Shown here in pieces: positions 35,301 to 48,000 of a stretch of 64,000 bases of DNA. Location: contig QYRS01000006.1 in assembly GCA_006503535.1 (NCBI GenBank), forward strand, positions 2,418,001 through 2,482,000, written 5' to 3'. Origin of the DNA: Arthrinium phaeospermum (lineage: Eukaryota > Ascomycota > Sordariomycetes > Amphisphaeriales > Apiosporaceae). How positions within the stretch are numbered: the first letter of the stretch is position 1; each line of letters begins with the position of its first letter. The notes beneath the pieces were generated by a model. That model did not search any database. It saw nothing but the letters and a program-made list of their open reading frames with translations, and was not told the origin of the DNA. A program made the position numbers and the translations under genes.

Positions 35301-38300
35301 ACGGCATGCGTGTGGTATCAGGTGCCGAGGTGCTTACTTGAAACGAAATATACCCTATACCCGCAAAGCATGGGCTACCAGTGTACCGTGCTGAGGGTAT
35401 AGACGTGCACGGTTGTCTCCCGAGCATCAGAGGCACGCTATTTTGGGGAGGGACAAACTCCAGAGAGGCATGCACAATGCGGCATCTATAAGCTTCCCCA
35501 CGCTCTTGAGTCTTGTTCGAGGCAGAACCCCTTCTTCATTCGTCCGGAGTGTTGAAATTAGCTGTCGTGATGACCAATCACATGCCAACTGGCGAAGCTG
35601 TAAGCAAGCCTCCGGGCTGCTTTCGATGCGGCGGTCGGTCGTGGCCGGCGTGCTTGGGAGGCGGAATTCTAGAAGCCTGCAGCTCCAGAAGCAAGCAATA
35701 AGATACTCTTGGTATCGTCTCCGAGAGGAAGCCCGTTGATGACTGCAGTGGCCGAGTAGGTAGACCAAAGAGGGCAGCATATAATGTACGTATGTACATA
35801 CATACGATACTGGGTTGAAACGATATCCAGGCGTAGGTATGGATGGTGCCCGACAGCACGGGGTGGGTGGGAGAGCACTGGGAAGGGTTCAGCGAATGCC
35901 CCGCTCGTAGCCAGAAGTATTGGTACGACGCGCACCGGTACGACGCACCTTAGAGGCTCAGACGTTAAGACCCAGTCGTCCAGGGCCCCCAGTTCATGCA
36001 TGCTTTTTGGGTGGTGGACCCCCACACTCGCGAGGGAGGAGGGTCAGCTTTCACAAGCAAGCTCGGGCTGTGAAAGCAACGAAGGAAAGAAATAAAAAAC
36101 CTGCTTGCAGCATCCAAACGGGTCCTGTTGCGACAAGGTGGAATTCCCACTCTAATCACTGCTGATAATGGCATCTTTGGAGATGGGAATACGTAAATCT
36201 CGAGATGTGCCAAAGTCGACCATCAAATTGTCGAAACACCCATGTCCCATCACAAGCTACATACATCTATCTACAACCAGACCAATGTTGTCGGCATGTG
36301 GGCGAGTCAGGACCGTTTGACTCGGCCGACACGCCGACCGGTACGTACGCATTCCCATTTCCAAAGGAACGAGTTTAAAAAAGTAAGCGCGGCAAGTACC
36401 TGCAAAATCGCTGGAATCAGGAGCCCTGCTGCCCTGTTTACCCTGTACTTCACAGGGATCGCGAGTGGGGGGGCACGCATGCATCTCACTTTCAATCATG
36501 ACCAAGAATTGCTTTTCGGCTTAACTTGCGACAGCGTAAAGCGTCTCCTACGAGAATATCTCTCCGACTGCTACGTCGTACCAACCATGTCCGCCGGGTA
36601 CGACCCCAGGCCAGGTGTACTCGAAAATGGAAGCTAGCTACTATAAGTGACATGCCATCCAGGCTAGCTCTCCCAATAGTCGTAGGGGCCAACGGAACGG
36701 CCTGACGGCGAGGAGGATGAGAAAACACGTCTGTACGGAGTACTGTAGCATTCGTTTGGCAGACGTGAAGTCGAGTAGCTTCGCGCCGGCGTGGGTAGCG
36801 AAACCTCGTGCTTCTAAGCCTCCGACTAGCCATCTTGGTTGCTGCTCGATCCTGCGCGCGCGCACACACCAGCCAATCGCAGAGTCGCGAAATCAAACCG
36901 AACCCAGGGCAGAAGACGTCTATTAAAAGCTGAAGAGAGCAGTTCTTGTTTGAAGCTGCGCCATCTCACATGTCAGGAAGCCCATGTATGTATGGATGCA
37001 TTGCCCTTGCACCAGGTTTGGTAATCTGGAACGCCTGAAGTACTATTTAGAAACCATCAAGCTTTTTTCCAGCTCGCCTAGACACCATGGGGGAAGAGCC
37101 ACCTAACCTACTATCGAACTTATTACTTGCCATACTTACCGCCTAACACCCGAGTCACGTCTGCCCCCATGAGTTGATCTAGGCTTATTCAGTTGCGTTC
37201 TTGACGACCGGGTAGGCCATGCATCATGAAATGGCTGATTTCGACAGAAACCTCCAGGACTGGCTTTTTCTTCATAAACAGCAGGGCAACTCTACGCGGA
37301 AGGGGGGTCGCGTTTTGGCCAAAGCACCGTTTATGTAATGGCCACTCGCAGTTTGGCTAAGACTTCGAAACAACTCAATTGGCGTCTTACTTCTGCTCCT
37401 TTCGCGGTGTTGAATGAAACCATCCAGCAGAAGGCGACCCACGGGAACCAGGATGCCTGATCCCCAAGTTGAGGGACACTCCAGATCTACCAGATCTAGT
37501 CAGTCAGTCCATTAATAATACTCTCAATCGCCAATTCCAAACGTCGAATAAGATAGCCGTTCCAATGAGCCGGTGTCTTACCCACCGCCACTAGGTGCAT
37601 ACACCCAAGAATTGTGGTCAAGTCAGTGCAGTGAGTCCATGTAGTGCAAGGAAGGGCACTTTGGTGAATCCCTGGACCAGTGGGCCAAGAAGTGTAATAC
37701 TTTCAAGGGTTCACGGGCCCAGGGTTTTCGGTTTTCGCATCAATCAAGTCCGCTTCTGGGGAGTTGTACGTAAGCTGGCACCGGGAGGAAGGGCTCTGTT
37801 CATCAGCTCTGACCATTCCCCAGGTTCGGCGGCTGCCTCGAAAGTGGCTCTATTCGTAAGATGTTTCGCCATTCCTGCTGTCCGGTGACCATCGAGAGCT
37901 ACGATCGGCTTTCTGGGACCCTCATTTTCACTTTAGCCAGACCCCCGGCCCAGACCAGCACCCCCACAGAGCCACAGCATCAACCGCTGTCTCTCCTCCA
38001 TGGGGGGCAAATGGTCAAAGTCCGTGTGGGAAGAGCAATTGACGATGTAGAAATAATCTCCCGATCTGCTCATTTGATACCTTCGCCTGCAAGCCTGTTT
38101 CGTCATGCGCTCGGAACGCCCATTCGAGTTCAGGTCGCAGGAACGAGGCAGGAGTCTAGAACCCCCCATGGCCCGGCAGGGATCCAGAGGTGTCCGAGGG
38201 CATTCATTCCCTCATGCGGCCTTTACATATTAAACGAAAGCACTAGGAGCCGGCTCATCCTGGTGTGCTCACGGAGTCCATTGCCGCTTCCAGTCATGCT

Positions 38301-38456
38301 TTGGGGGTTCGTCGACCAGCCTGAACGGCCAATCGTGGTTCGTTGTTGCAGCGTGCCGTGGCGCGGACGTGGGTGGTTTACCAGCCAACAAAACGTAGCG
38401 AATTCGTCAGCCGAGTAGTCTGACGCGGGGGTCCTATGGCGCCCCCTATCCCAGCC

Positions 38457-38474
38457 CATCATCATCATCATCAT
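38457..38474. repeat. (CAT)6 microsatellite
   Basis: Six CAT trinucleotides in gene-poor DNA. Confidence 0.9.
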
Positions 38475-40053
38475 CAATCACCACCTCCGCTTCCTCACGC
38501 GACCGAAACAGTTTCCCCATTCGATATTGACCGTACTTCGTACTTGTTGTGAAGGCGTAGCGATCGTCGGGCTTTCGTGCGGGCGCGCGGGGGTCGAGCC
38601 GGTTCGCTCGCTTGCTAATACTTATGGGTGAGGTCACGTCGCTTCAATCGCGGGATGCCGGAAGGTCGTGTGGCAGTCATCTGAGATGCCGAAGAAACCG
38701 CTTCGAGTATAGCGACAGAATAAGCCTCCCAGCCAAGTCGTTCTGGGAGGGAGAGCAGCTCGCGGGGTGGGTGCCAATCGGTGTGTGTGGGCGTGCGTGT
38801 GTCCCGCGCGTGTTGCTGATCATTTATCCAAGCGGACTGCCTGTGGTCGGGTTCGTACCGTTGGAGTGCATCCGTTCGGGGGATCGTGCAGTGCGATCCC
38901 GAGACACCAGACAATAGGTGGTAGTAGACAAAGGAAAGACGGCCATCAGATGCTTTATAACAACGGGCCCTGCTCTTTGTCCCTTCTTTGTTGTCTTATC
39001 TCATATGCTAACTTGTCACTAATTACGCTGCAGATTCAATGCGGCAGGTGACACCTGGATCGGCCAACATGCTTACTTCCTATGGCGGATGGGGGGCCAA
39101 GATCCTGCTGCACACATACCTCATCCAATCAGCGCCAATTGCAAGATGATGAAGATTCGAATCTCCATTACGCCAGAAGCAAGCAATGACACTGGCAGTA
39201 TTATGTCAACCAACCTGCTGGCCGGCTCCGTCGACAACGAGCCCCTGCAGGCTGAAGCTTATCTTCACCCATCCAAAACCCCGGGTTGCGAATGCTACTT
39301 ACTGCACGGTTGGGTGCGGCAACTGGGGGCTATCTTCACCGACTCTGCTCTGTTGTTGATACGAGATACGAGAGTATCAGCCGTACACAAACGGCTAAGA
39401 TTTGCGTCCCCAGTATGTTTCTAGTGCCAGCGGGCCAGGCTGTGATGCTATCTGGGCCGCAGATTGCGTGCCTCCCTCAGTGATAGCATCAAATCCCTTA
39501 TCTCTTGCGTATTTGTGATATGCGTAATTGTGATATGCGTGTGTCCGCATAAATCGATGTCTTATCAGCTCTATAGAAGTTGCTTTGTCCCAGGCTCTGT
39601 GCAAACCAGACTTATACATTAAGCAGCCATTTGTTCCTGAATCTCCAGGTTGATAGACGTTGCCCGAACTTCTGCTCCCGATTTGGCAAATGGACACGCG
39701 ACGACCCAGTTGGCTACATCTTTGATGCGAATATCCACAATATCACGAACCAAATTATGGTCAGAAGCCGTCGTATTGAGCCTTTGGTGGCAATGACGCT
39801 CTCATTGTGACCATGGCCAACTTGAAAGATCGAATGCGGCCTCCAGGTTGACACTGGCGTACCCGCCTTTGTCTAGCCGCCATTGTCCACGACTATACCT
39901 TTGTCAAAGCAGTCGGCTCGCGTAGGAAACATGGGAGGCAACAGGGAGGATGCCATATGTGTCCCCGGTCGGCCCCCGTGGGACAAGATCTTCCAGAATG
40001 GATCAACCATGTACCACTGGTATACTACGTCACGTCGCTAAGACATATCGGCC

Positions 40054-42349
40054 ATGCCAATAGCGAACACACACTTCTTCGGGTTCAGGCGGTTGCGTAT
40101 TCAGGGGGTCCTCGGTGTCAGTCTGCTGTTGATACTATCGACATTGTCGCCGTCGCCAAGCTTCCTCGTCCTGGCTGCCGATGGCGATGATAAGAACAAC
40201 GTCAACCCGGTCTCAACGACTTCCCCGCCGCCTCCACCGGGGGTATCGACGTCCGAGATCCTCGAGATCGGCCCGCCGCCCACCAAGCACGATGTTGGTA
40301 CTGTTACCCGAACCGTCACTATTACTATCGCCTACAAGCCGACATTGGCCCCGGGCGACCCCACGTACTCCCTATTAGGATGTTATGGTCATACTGGGTT
40401 TGAAGGTGTACACCCCTTCGGCAAGGAACAGGATTACGCAAGTCCACCCTCGCTGGATGCAAAGAATGTCACGGTTGCTGCATGCCTAGAAGGCTGCGGA
40501 AAATTGCCGTCTCCTAATAAGACGGCAGGCCAGTTCATTTATGCTGGGCTTAAGAATGGGAGGTACGTAGGTATTGCGCCGTCATGGAGACGCGAGGTGC
40601 ATGTTTCTTGTATCCAGTCACACTGACACATCTTATAGCGAATGCTACTGTGCGTTACACCTTTCCACTGAGGCCTCTAAACTTTCAGGCGACAACTGTA
40701 CTTCGCCCTGCCCGGGGAGTCCCAGGCTCTCATGTGGCGGGAATGACGCTTTTGCAATATACAGTCTCGCATCTGCCTCTCAGAAATCATCATCAGATAG
40801 TAGTAAAGACAGCCCCCCATCATCCTCACCTTCGCCCTCACCTTCATCCTCGCCACCGCGCTCGACAACAGCAACGACCCGACCACCGATCCCAGAGAAC
40901 CCGGCCGCCGCCCCTGCAAAGGCGCCAGGAATCGAAATGGGAGCCCTATCGTCACCCCCGGCCCCGACTACCTCCCGCATAGTATTCGAGGGCTTGAAGA
41001 ACAGCGGCGGCGACGGACCCCCGGCCCCAGCGTCCACAACGACGGTCGCCGCAATCTCGGGCTCCATGTCCGGGGCCATCCTCCTGGGTGCCCTCCTATT
41101 CTTCTGTTTCCGCGCCTACAAGAAACGACGGGTCGAGCAAGACGCCCGCATCGCCGCCATGGTGGTCGCGCGCAAGACGGGTCGCAAGGTCGACGACAAC
41201 GACGACGATGACAGCAAGATCCACTACGAGCGAAGTCCCAGCCGAGGCCGCCGGAGGACGAGGGACTACCCCTGCCCGCCGAGCCTCATCATCGGCGGCG
41301 ACGTGATCCACAAAGACAAAGACGTCCGGCTCACGACGGACGGGTTCCTAGTCCCCACGACGCCAGCTCTCGAGAGCGGAGGCCGGGACCCTGCCAGCTA
41401 CTACCACAACACCAGCACCCACAAGACCAACAGCAGCACGTTAGGTGGTGAACATCAGCCCCAGCGAGACAGCCTCTTCTCCGCGCTCTTGGGCCAAGTC
41501 TCCGTCCCCATCGGTCCGCACACCCCGCCCGCCATCGGCTCGAGCTCCGCCGTGCAATGGCGACGAACCGCCGACATGGCCGCCGCCGCATCAGCGGTGC
41601 ATTCCGTGCCCGTGAGCCCCCTGACCAAGGCGCCAGACCACGTCGCGGTGCCCTCGGGCGGACTGGGCGAGCGAGCCTGGCACCGGCGACGCATCTCGAC
41701 GCCGTACGCCCCGCCGCCCACGGTGCCGTTGCCGCCAACACCACCGAACAAGAAGCGGATCGCGGCCGCTGCGGCCGCTGCCATTGGAGGACGAGGGCCT
41801 GAAGGGTCAGACCATCGCCAACCACCCCAGCGTCCGCCCCGTCGCGAAAGCGCAGCAACGTTCGAAGCCGCGCCCCGGTCGCCGGGCACAAGGCCTTCGG
41901 TACCGGACAGCTATCTAGACAAGACGCTCGAGTACTACGGCGATGATGACGAAAAGGGCGGCGGTATCAAGCCCGTGCCACCACTGAGAACCAGGACGTC
42001 GCAACACCCGCCACCGCGATCTGCTGCTGCTGCTGCTGCTACTTCCAACGGTAGCCATGAAACGATGGGAGGTATGGTCTACCTGGACCACCACGCCGGG
42101 AGGCAGCCGACCATACCTAGTCTACCGCCCATCACTCCCGGGGAGCAGTTCGACTTCGACTCGAGGTATTGGAGGTCGTTGGTGGGAGGAGGTCCCGGTG
42201 CCGGGATGAGGCGAAATACCGACGGTGAGGACGACAGAAGCCCGGCGAGCGCGACGACGGTGGGAACGAGCATTCTGATGGAGAGTCCGACTTTGCCTTG
42301 GGAGACTGATCCTACGCGTCGAACAGCGGAACATGAGAAGCGCCAGTGA
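40054..42349 (+). CDS. WSC-domain transmembrane sensor-like protein
   Basis: Exons 40054-40562 and 40639-42349 (76-bp intron, GTACGT donor, TATAG acceptor); 739 residues. A hydrophobic N-terminus (VLGVSLLLILSTLSPSPSFLVLA) acts as signal peptide. Residues about 108-215 form a WSC domain: YSLLGCYGHTG, the central ACLEGC, then after the splice GSECYCALHL, NCTSPCPG, and LSCGGNDAFAIYSL. A Ser/Pro-rich mucin-like stalk leads to one membrane segment (ISGSMSGAILLGALLFFCFRAYKKRR, about 330-355). The cytoplasmic tail of about 385 residues is basic and disordered with an acidic DDNDDDD patch and Ala runs. This outline matches Wsc-type cell-wall stress sensors or surface glycan-binding proteins, but the tail is longer than in yeast Wsc1, so the exact role is open. 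Confidence 0.85.
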
Positions 42350-43146
42350 ATGGGAGGCGAGTCATAGGTCAATTCATCCGTATGTATAATTAGTCTAGAG
42401 TCAAACCAATGTACAGTACCTGAATATACGAACGCATCTTACATCACCGAGGAACAAGCAGTGGGTTTATCCAAGCAGCTGGGGTGGAAGACAAACACTC
42501 GAGGAATCTCATAACTGCCATGCATTGAGCCACACGACAACTAATGCAAGAGTCAGATACGAGGGGCGACAACCAATGCCCACCTCAGGTTTCCAAACTG
42601 CTCGCATCGAGCATTCAAGGCAAACATAGCCAATATAGTAGTTTGTGAGGTCGAGCAAGAAGCTGCTTAGTTGGCCGTTGAACACGGTTTCAGAATGTGC
42701 TTGCGGAAAAGAATAGCTAGGTGGGACATCACAATTCACATCAGAGGATGCACCAATAAACAGTTTGTTTAAACGGTTTGTGTTCGCTGGCGGGTCTCCG
42801 TCACGCCAGACGGTAATGCGATTTGTGTATTTACACATGTATTGCCTGGAAGTTTGCGTACCAAGCCCCAAATGACGACGCCCAATGACTCCATATGAAC
42901 TACGGCGGAAAAGCCAGAGTGAACCTGTCCCTTTCCATTTCCATCGTTGTGATCATCTCTTTTGTACCTAACGATAACTAGGGCACAGGCGATTGTGGTG
43001 CAATCGATTCGGTCTGATATGCAAATCATGGAGTAGGATGCTCAGGATGCGAGACACAAGCAATGGCCGCACACCCGTCCATCGTCTTCCTATTCTCCAT
43101 ACATAGCGTCGGCTGCCCTTTCAGAAACGGGTCATAATTGTCGCGC
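42350..43146. other. Convergent 3' spacer
   Basis: About 800 bp between the 3' ends of the WSC-domain gene and eS30. No gene or repeat recognised. Confidence 0.5.
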
Positions 43147-44187
43147 TTAAGCCGCACCAGGGTTGGGGTTCATCTTGCGCTTGCCACCGCTGTCGGGGAA
43201 TCAGCATATAAACTTTACACACAATGACGGACCAAGGGGATACGTACGTGAGGGTGACGTTCACGAAACGACGAGTGTACACGAGTCTCTTCTTCGCGCG
43301 ACCCTTAGGAGTCTCTGTAATGGTGCGTTAGTATATAATTCGACAAGCACCCATATCGGGCAGATAGCTCAGCCCAGCCAGCCAGATGATGATGTCCACG
43401 GTATCGAGCAATATGTGCTACCCGGACTGCCGGAAAGTAGTAGCATGTTGGAGCCTGTGCATAATGACCCGGGCAAACATTAAGCTCTCTGTACGGATAA
43501 AAGTACGAGATGAATCAACGTCTGACCCGGTTCGTGACAACAGTTGCAACTCTACCACCTTCCAACATTCATTGTCAGGGTCGCAACAATATCACCGCAC
43601 TTTCAGGCTTTGCCACTCTGTCACGACATGCTCCAATAATGGTGCCATCATGAGTGGAAATCCAAAAGTGCCGGGTTCATGGCTGGCTTGGGTTGGCGGA
43701 GGCAGATTGCGACTAACTCTTCTTCTCTTGCTTCTCGACCTGTTGGAAAGATGTATTAGTACCAAGTGATGATGATGTGCCGAAAGCCCAGACCGGCAGA
43801 TGAATGCCGTGAACGGCCGACTGGAAGAAGTGCTTGTGTGGTCGTTTGGGGGTCGAACGGTTTTGCCGATGGGGGGTGGCGAAATTTGACGAATATCTCT
43901 AGAATTTTTCTAGGATTTCAACCAGCCTCAATTCCGTCGAGTCGTTGAGGTAGCGTAGATTGGTTCGCAGCACTTCTTCCGTCGGTCGATCCAGGCAATC
44001 ATCGTCGTCGTAGGGGTCCTCGGTGGGAGATGGATTTTTTCATACCTTAGGGGTCTGGAGGCGCACAAAATGTTAGCGACAAAATTCAAGCATCAGGAAT
44101 TCGCCATTAGGACGGCGCTTTTCGATTTGTACTTACCTGAGACTTGACCTTACCGGCACGAGCGAGGGATCCGTGAACCTTACCCAT
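43147..44187 (-). CDS. RPS30: Ribosomal protein eS30, five exons
   Basis: Small-subunit ribosomal protein eS30 (S30), 63 residues. The long, split gene contains no long open frame and is easily missed. Exons are 44187-44137 (MGKVHGSLARAGKVKSQ), 44054-44046 (TPK, nine bases), 43739-43718 (VEKQEKK plus one base), 43314-43248 (KTPKGRAKKRLVYTRR and FVNVTL) and 43189-43147 (GGKRKMNPNPGAA). All introns are GT-AG; branch-like CTAAC, CTAAT, CTAAC and CTGAT lie 12-20 bases before their acceptors. Intron lengths are 82, 306, 403 and 58 bp. The joined protein agrees with eS30 over its whole length, which fixes every junction. Unlike animal FAU there is no ubiquitin-like N-terminal fusion, as usual in fungi. 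Strong constitutive expression is expected. Confidence 0.95.
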
Positions 44188-44877
44188 CTTGGCGACTTGT
44201 GATGGATGACTGTTGTTGTTGATTGAGTGTTTCGTGGGTTGTGGGAGGGAAAATAGATAAGTCGATTCAGAATGTGAGTGGGCAAATGGCTTCAGTGGGG
44301 TTTCGCTCGCTCAGTGTGCGGAGGGAATCAGAGCGTCAGAGCCCCAAAAGAATCACCTGACCCTAATGCTTTTGCAAGATATCTACGCTAGTTGCATCGA
44401 AACCCGGCTATATGCTTATCGCCTATCATAAGCGGGGTACTACTCTACTAAGCGATGGGCGGGCTTCGGAAGTATGCTTGCCAGTGGAATTTAGTGCATC
44501 AAGACTGTCTGTGCATTCTTTGTTGGCATTCCGGGTACGATTAAGCTGCTGGTTGAAGATGTGAATTTCGAGGCCGATCGACGAGAAAACGAATCAAAGT
44601 GGCGGAACAATTCCCCGACTCTTCAATTTACCAAGAACCATACCTCCTACCTTGGTGCTGGCACTGTTGTAAACTCGCACACACTTGCAACTGCTTATCA
44701 CTTATCTTATGTACCTATCTTCCGCAGCATTGAAGTTTCACAGTCACCAACCATGATCACCCCTCGCTTACCAACGGCATATGTCGCCATGATTAAACTA
44801 CAGAAGCGAGAATGCGCTCTGATTTCCTTTGCTGTTCAAGGGCCTATCTGTGCTCACTCTTAAAAGGTAGGGCAACA
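44188..44877. other. eS30 promoter and left flank of transposon
   Basis: Upstream region of eS30 of ordinary composition. It ends abruptly at the AT-rich element at 44878. No gene supported. Confidence 0.5.
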
Positions 44878-45035
44878 TGTATTACAATGTAAGTCTATAC
44901 GTTATATACTAATATATTATATTAAAAGTTTAGGATTTTTTTTTATTTATTAATATAATAATATCCTATTAATAATACACTAACACTTCTTATAATATAA
45001 CTATATATTACTCTTTTTATATTACTTATTTAATA
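44878..45035. repeat. Left LTR
   Basis: Starts TGTATTACAATGTAAG and ends near TTATTTAATA. It aligns with 50555-50712 with two one-base indels; nearly all differences are transitions. Its exact ends are uncertain by 2-5 bases. Confidence 0.8.
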
Positions 45036-48000
45036 AATTATAAACTTAGAAATATACCTTATATCTTTTTATACACTACCTTTATATATAATATAAAAAA
45101 AATATAATAATTAATATAATATTACGATCCTTACTTTAAATTTTAAACCTTACATTTTAAAAATCGTATATTATAATTAAGTCTTTATATATTATAATAT
45201 ATAAAACATTTACTATAATAACTATAATAATTTATAAAAAAATAAACTTAAAAAAAATCGAATTATAACGCGATATTATATAATATATAATTAAATCTTA
45301 ACTATTTTAATTTTATAAATAATTTTTTTATATAATAATATATATATTAAAAATAACATTAAATTCTAAATTAAATAATAATTCTTTTTATATAATATAA
45401 TCTAATTAAAAAATTACTTCCCTTATTATATAACGAAAATTAAACGTTAATAATTTTTTAAATTTAATATAATTTTTATAAAAAAATATAATTAATAAAA
45501 TAAATAAACCGCATTTAATAAAAATAATAAATAATTAAAATTTTTATCCCTTAAATAAATTACTAATTTCTTATTCTTTTAATTTATAACTTTTATCCCT
45601 TAATATATTAACTTTAATCTTAAACTCTTTAAATAAAAAAATTTATTTAATAATATTATTTTCTTATTAAAAGAATTTATAAAAAACTTAAATGAAAAAG
45701 TAAATTAAAATTAAAATTTAAATTTAAATCGGAACCTTAATTTAAAACTATAACGTTAAAAGGAATTATTAAAATTAATACTATTTAATACTATTACCGT
45801 TAATATTAATAAAGAATTCTTTTTAAAACTTAATTATTATAAAATTAATATAAATACTTTATTTATTTTTATTAATATAAAAAATTAACTTATTTAAAAC
45901 GATAAAATAATCTTAATAATTTTTATTATAAAAAATAGAAATTATTTAAATAAATATAAAAAGTTAAAAAACGTTCTTATTTAATATTACTTTAAATAAA
46001 AAAATAAATAAAAAACTTTATATAATATTATTTAATTTATATTTTTATTTAAACTTAAATTATTTTTTCGTAATAAAACTACTTTCTTATCCCTTTTTTA
46101 TTAAATTAAATATAAATTTAAACACCGTAAATTTAAAAAAAATTTAAAATCGCTTATAACTTTTAAAATTTTTAATTAAAAAACTATATTAACGTTTAAA
46201 ATTTCGAATAAAAACTAAATTAATATTATTAATAATAACTTAAACTTTTTTTAAATTTTATTTTTAAAAATATTTATTTTATTATATAATTTATTTCTAA
46301 ATTTAATAATAAATTTAATTAATAAAAAATAAATTTTTAATAAATACGATCGTTTTTAAACCCCGATACTTAAAAATTTAATAAAATTATTTAATCGATA
46401 AAAATTAAAACTATTAATTAAAATTATATAAATTAAAACCGTTTTTATTTTTTAATATAATCCTTAATATTTTAAATATTAAATAAGGAATTATTAAAAA
46501 AGAAAAAATATTTTTAAAAATTTGTTATTATACGTATTATAAAAAGAAAAGCTATTTAAAAAAAATTATAAAGCTTTCTATTTAAAAAAATAATAAATTT
46601 AAAAAAAAAATAAAAAAAAAAAGGTTTCGCTAAAAACTATTATTAAAATTAAATAAAAACGGAAATTTTAAATTAAACTTAAATTAAAAAGGTTCGTTTT
46701 AAAAAAATTAAAAAAAGATTAAAAACTATATATTTCCGTTAAAAAAAAATATAAAGTAAACGTTATTATAAAAATATAATAATAATAATATAAAAAGAAT
46801 TTAAATTTTTTTTTATTTTTTTTAATTTTAAAATTTTATATTATAATTATTTTATAATATACTTTATATTTAAATTATTATATATCGAAATTATATCGAT
46901 TAATTAAACTTTAAAATCTTTTTTAATATATTTTATTATTTTTTAATTAAAAAAACTCCTTTAAAAAATCGTTTAATATTTTATAAAATTATTATATTAA
47001 TATTATAATTTACTTTATAATTTTTATTAACGAAATTTTATTTTATAATTAAATTATTAATATTAAATATATTTAAATTATTATATATATTAAAAATACT
47101 TTTATAAAATTTTAAAAAACTAATAAATATATTATTTTAATTAAAAAATATAAATTATTTATTATAAAAAAAAGAAAAATTATTATTACTTTCTTTAATA
47201 TTAATAACGTTATAAAATAATTAAAGTTTAATAATATATTTTATTATTTCTTTATTAATTATAATGTATTATTAATAATTTAATTTTTTAATTAAAATAA
47301 TATTTTTAAAAATATTAATTTAAAATATTAAAACTTATTATATAAAAAATTACTTTATAAATTATTAAAAATAATCGATTTTATTATTTATAATATTTTA
47401 AAAAACTTATTAAAACTATTTTTATAACGTTTTTTATTTTAAAAAGGAATATTATATAATATAAACGAATAAAATATTTTAAAAAATAATTATTAAATAA
47501 TTTAAAGAAAATAATAAATAATATAAATATTTATTATTAATATATATTTTATTTATACCTTATATATTTTTAAATTAAAAAAATCCTTTATAATTACTTT
47601 AATAAATTTAAAATTTATTTTAAAAAAACTATTTATATAAACGTTTATAAACTTTTTAAAATTATTAAAGTTTATTAAAAAAAGTATTAAATTATAATTA
47701 TTAATAATTTTATTAAAATTTTATTCGTTTATTTTATATTTAAAAATAATATATTTAAAATATTTAATAAAATTAAATTTATTATTAATTACTTTAAAAT
47801 AAAATAAAATTATTATAAAAAATTTACTTTAATTAAATTAATAAATATATTTTTTATAAAATAATTAAATAAATTATTAAAAAATTTATTATTTTAAAAT
47901 ATATTATTATTAATTAATATTAATAAAATAAATTAATAAAATTATTAAATAAAATTATTATAAAAAACTTTTTTTAATAATCGATAATATTAAAATCGAT

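Larger units (their letters stand above)
31247..40053. other. 8.8-kb gene-poor region upstream of areA
   Basis: No gene is supported over 8.8 kb although base composition is ordinary, unlike the AT-rich block further on. The part next to 31247 must hold the areA promoter and leader; areA genes usually have long regulated leaders. Simple repeats: (GT)11 at 32337-32358, (CAT)6 at 38457-38474, and TTGTGATATGCGT twice at 39513-39525 and 39528-39540. One TACGGAGTA nonamer is at 36734-36742. Open frames up to 185 codons (37861-38418) have no recognisable motif. Non-coding transcripts or rapidly evolving genes with short exons remain possible. Confidence 0.5.

Noticed and set aside
37861..38418. 185-codon frame in the gene-poor region
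   Set aside because: No domain, signal peptide, codon bias or promoter that I can see. A frame of this length can arise by chance in GC-balanced DNA; transcript data could change this.
43740..44045. snoRNA in the eS30 intron (CGATGATT as C box)
   Set aside because: The C box is imperfect, no matching D box and closing stem were found, and I cannot run a covariance search.
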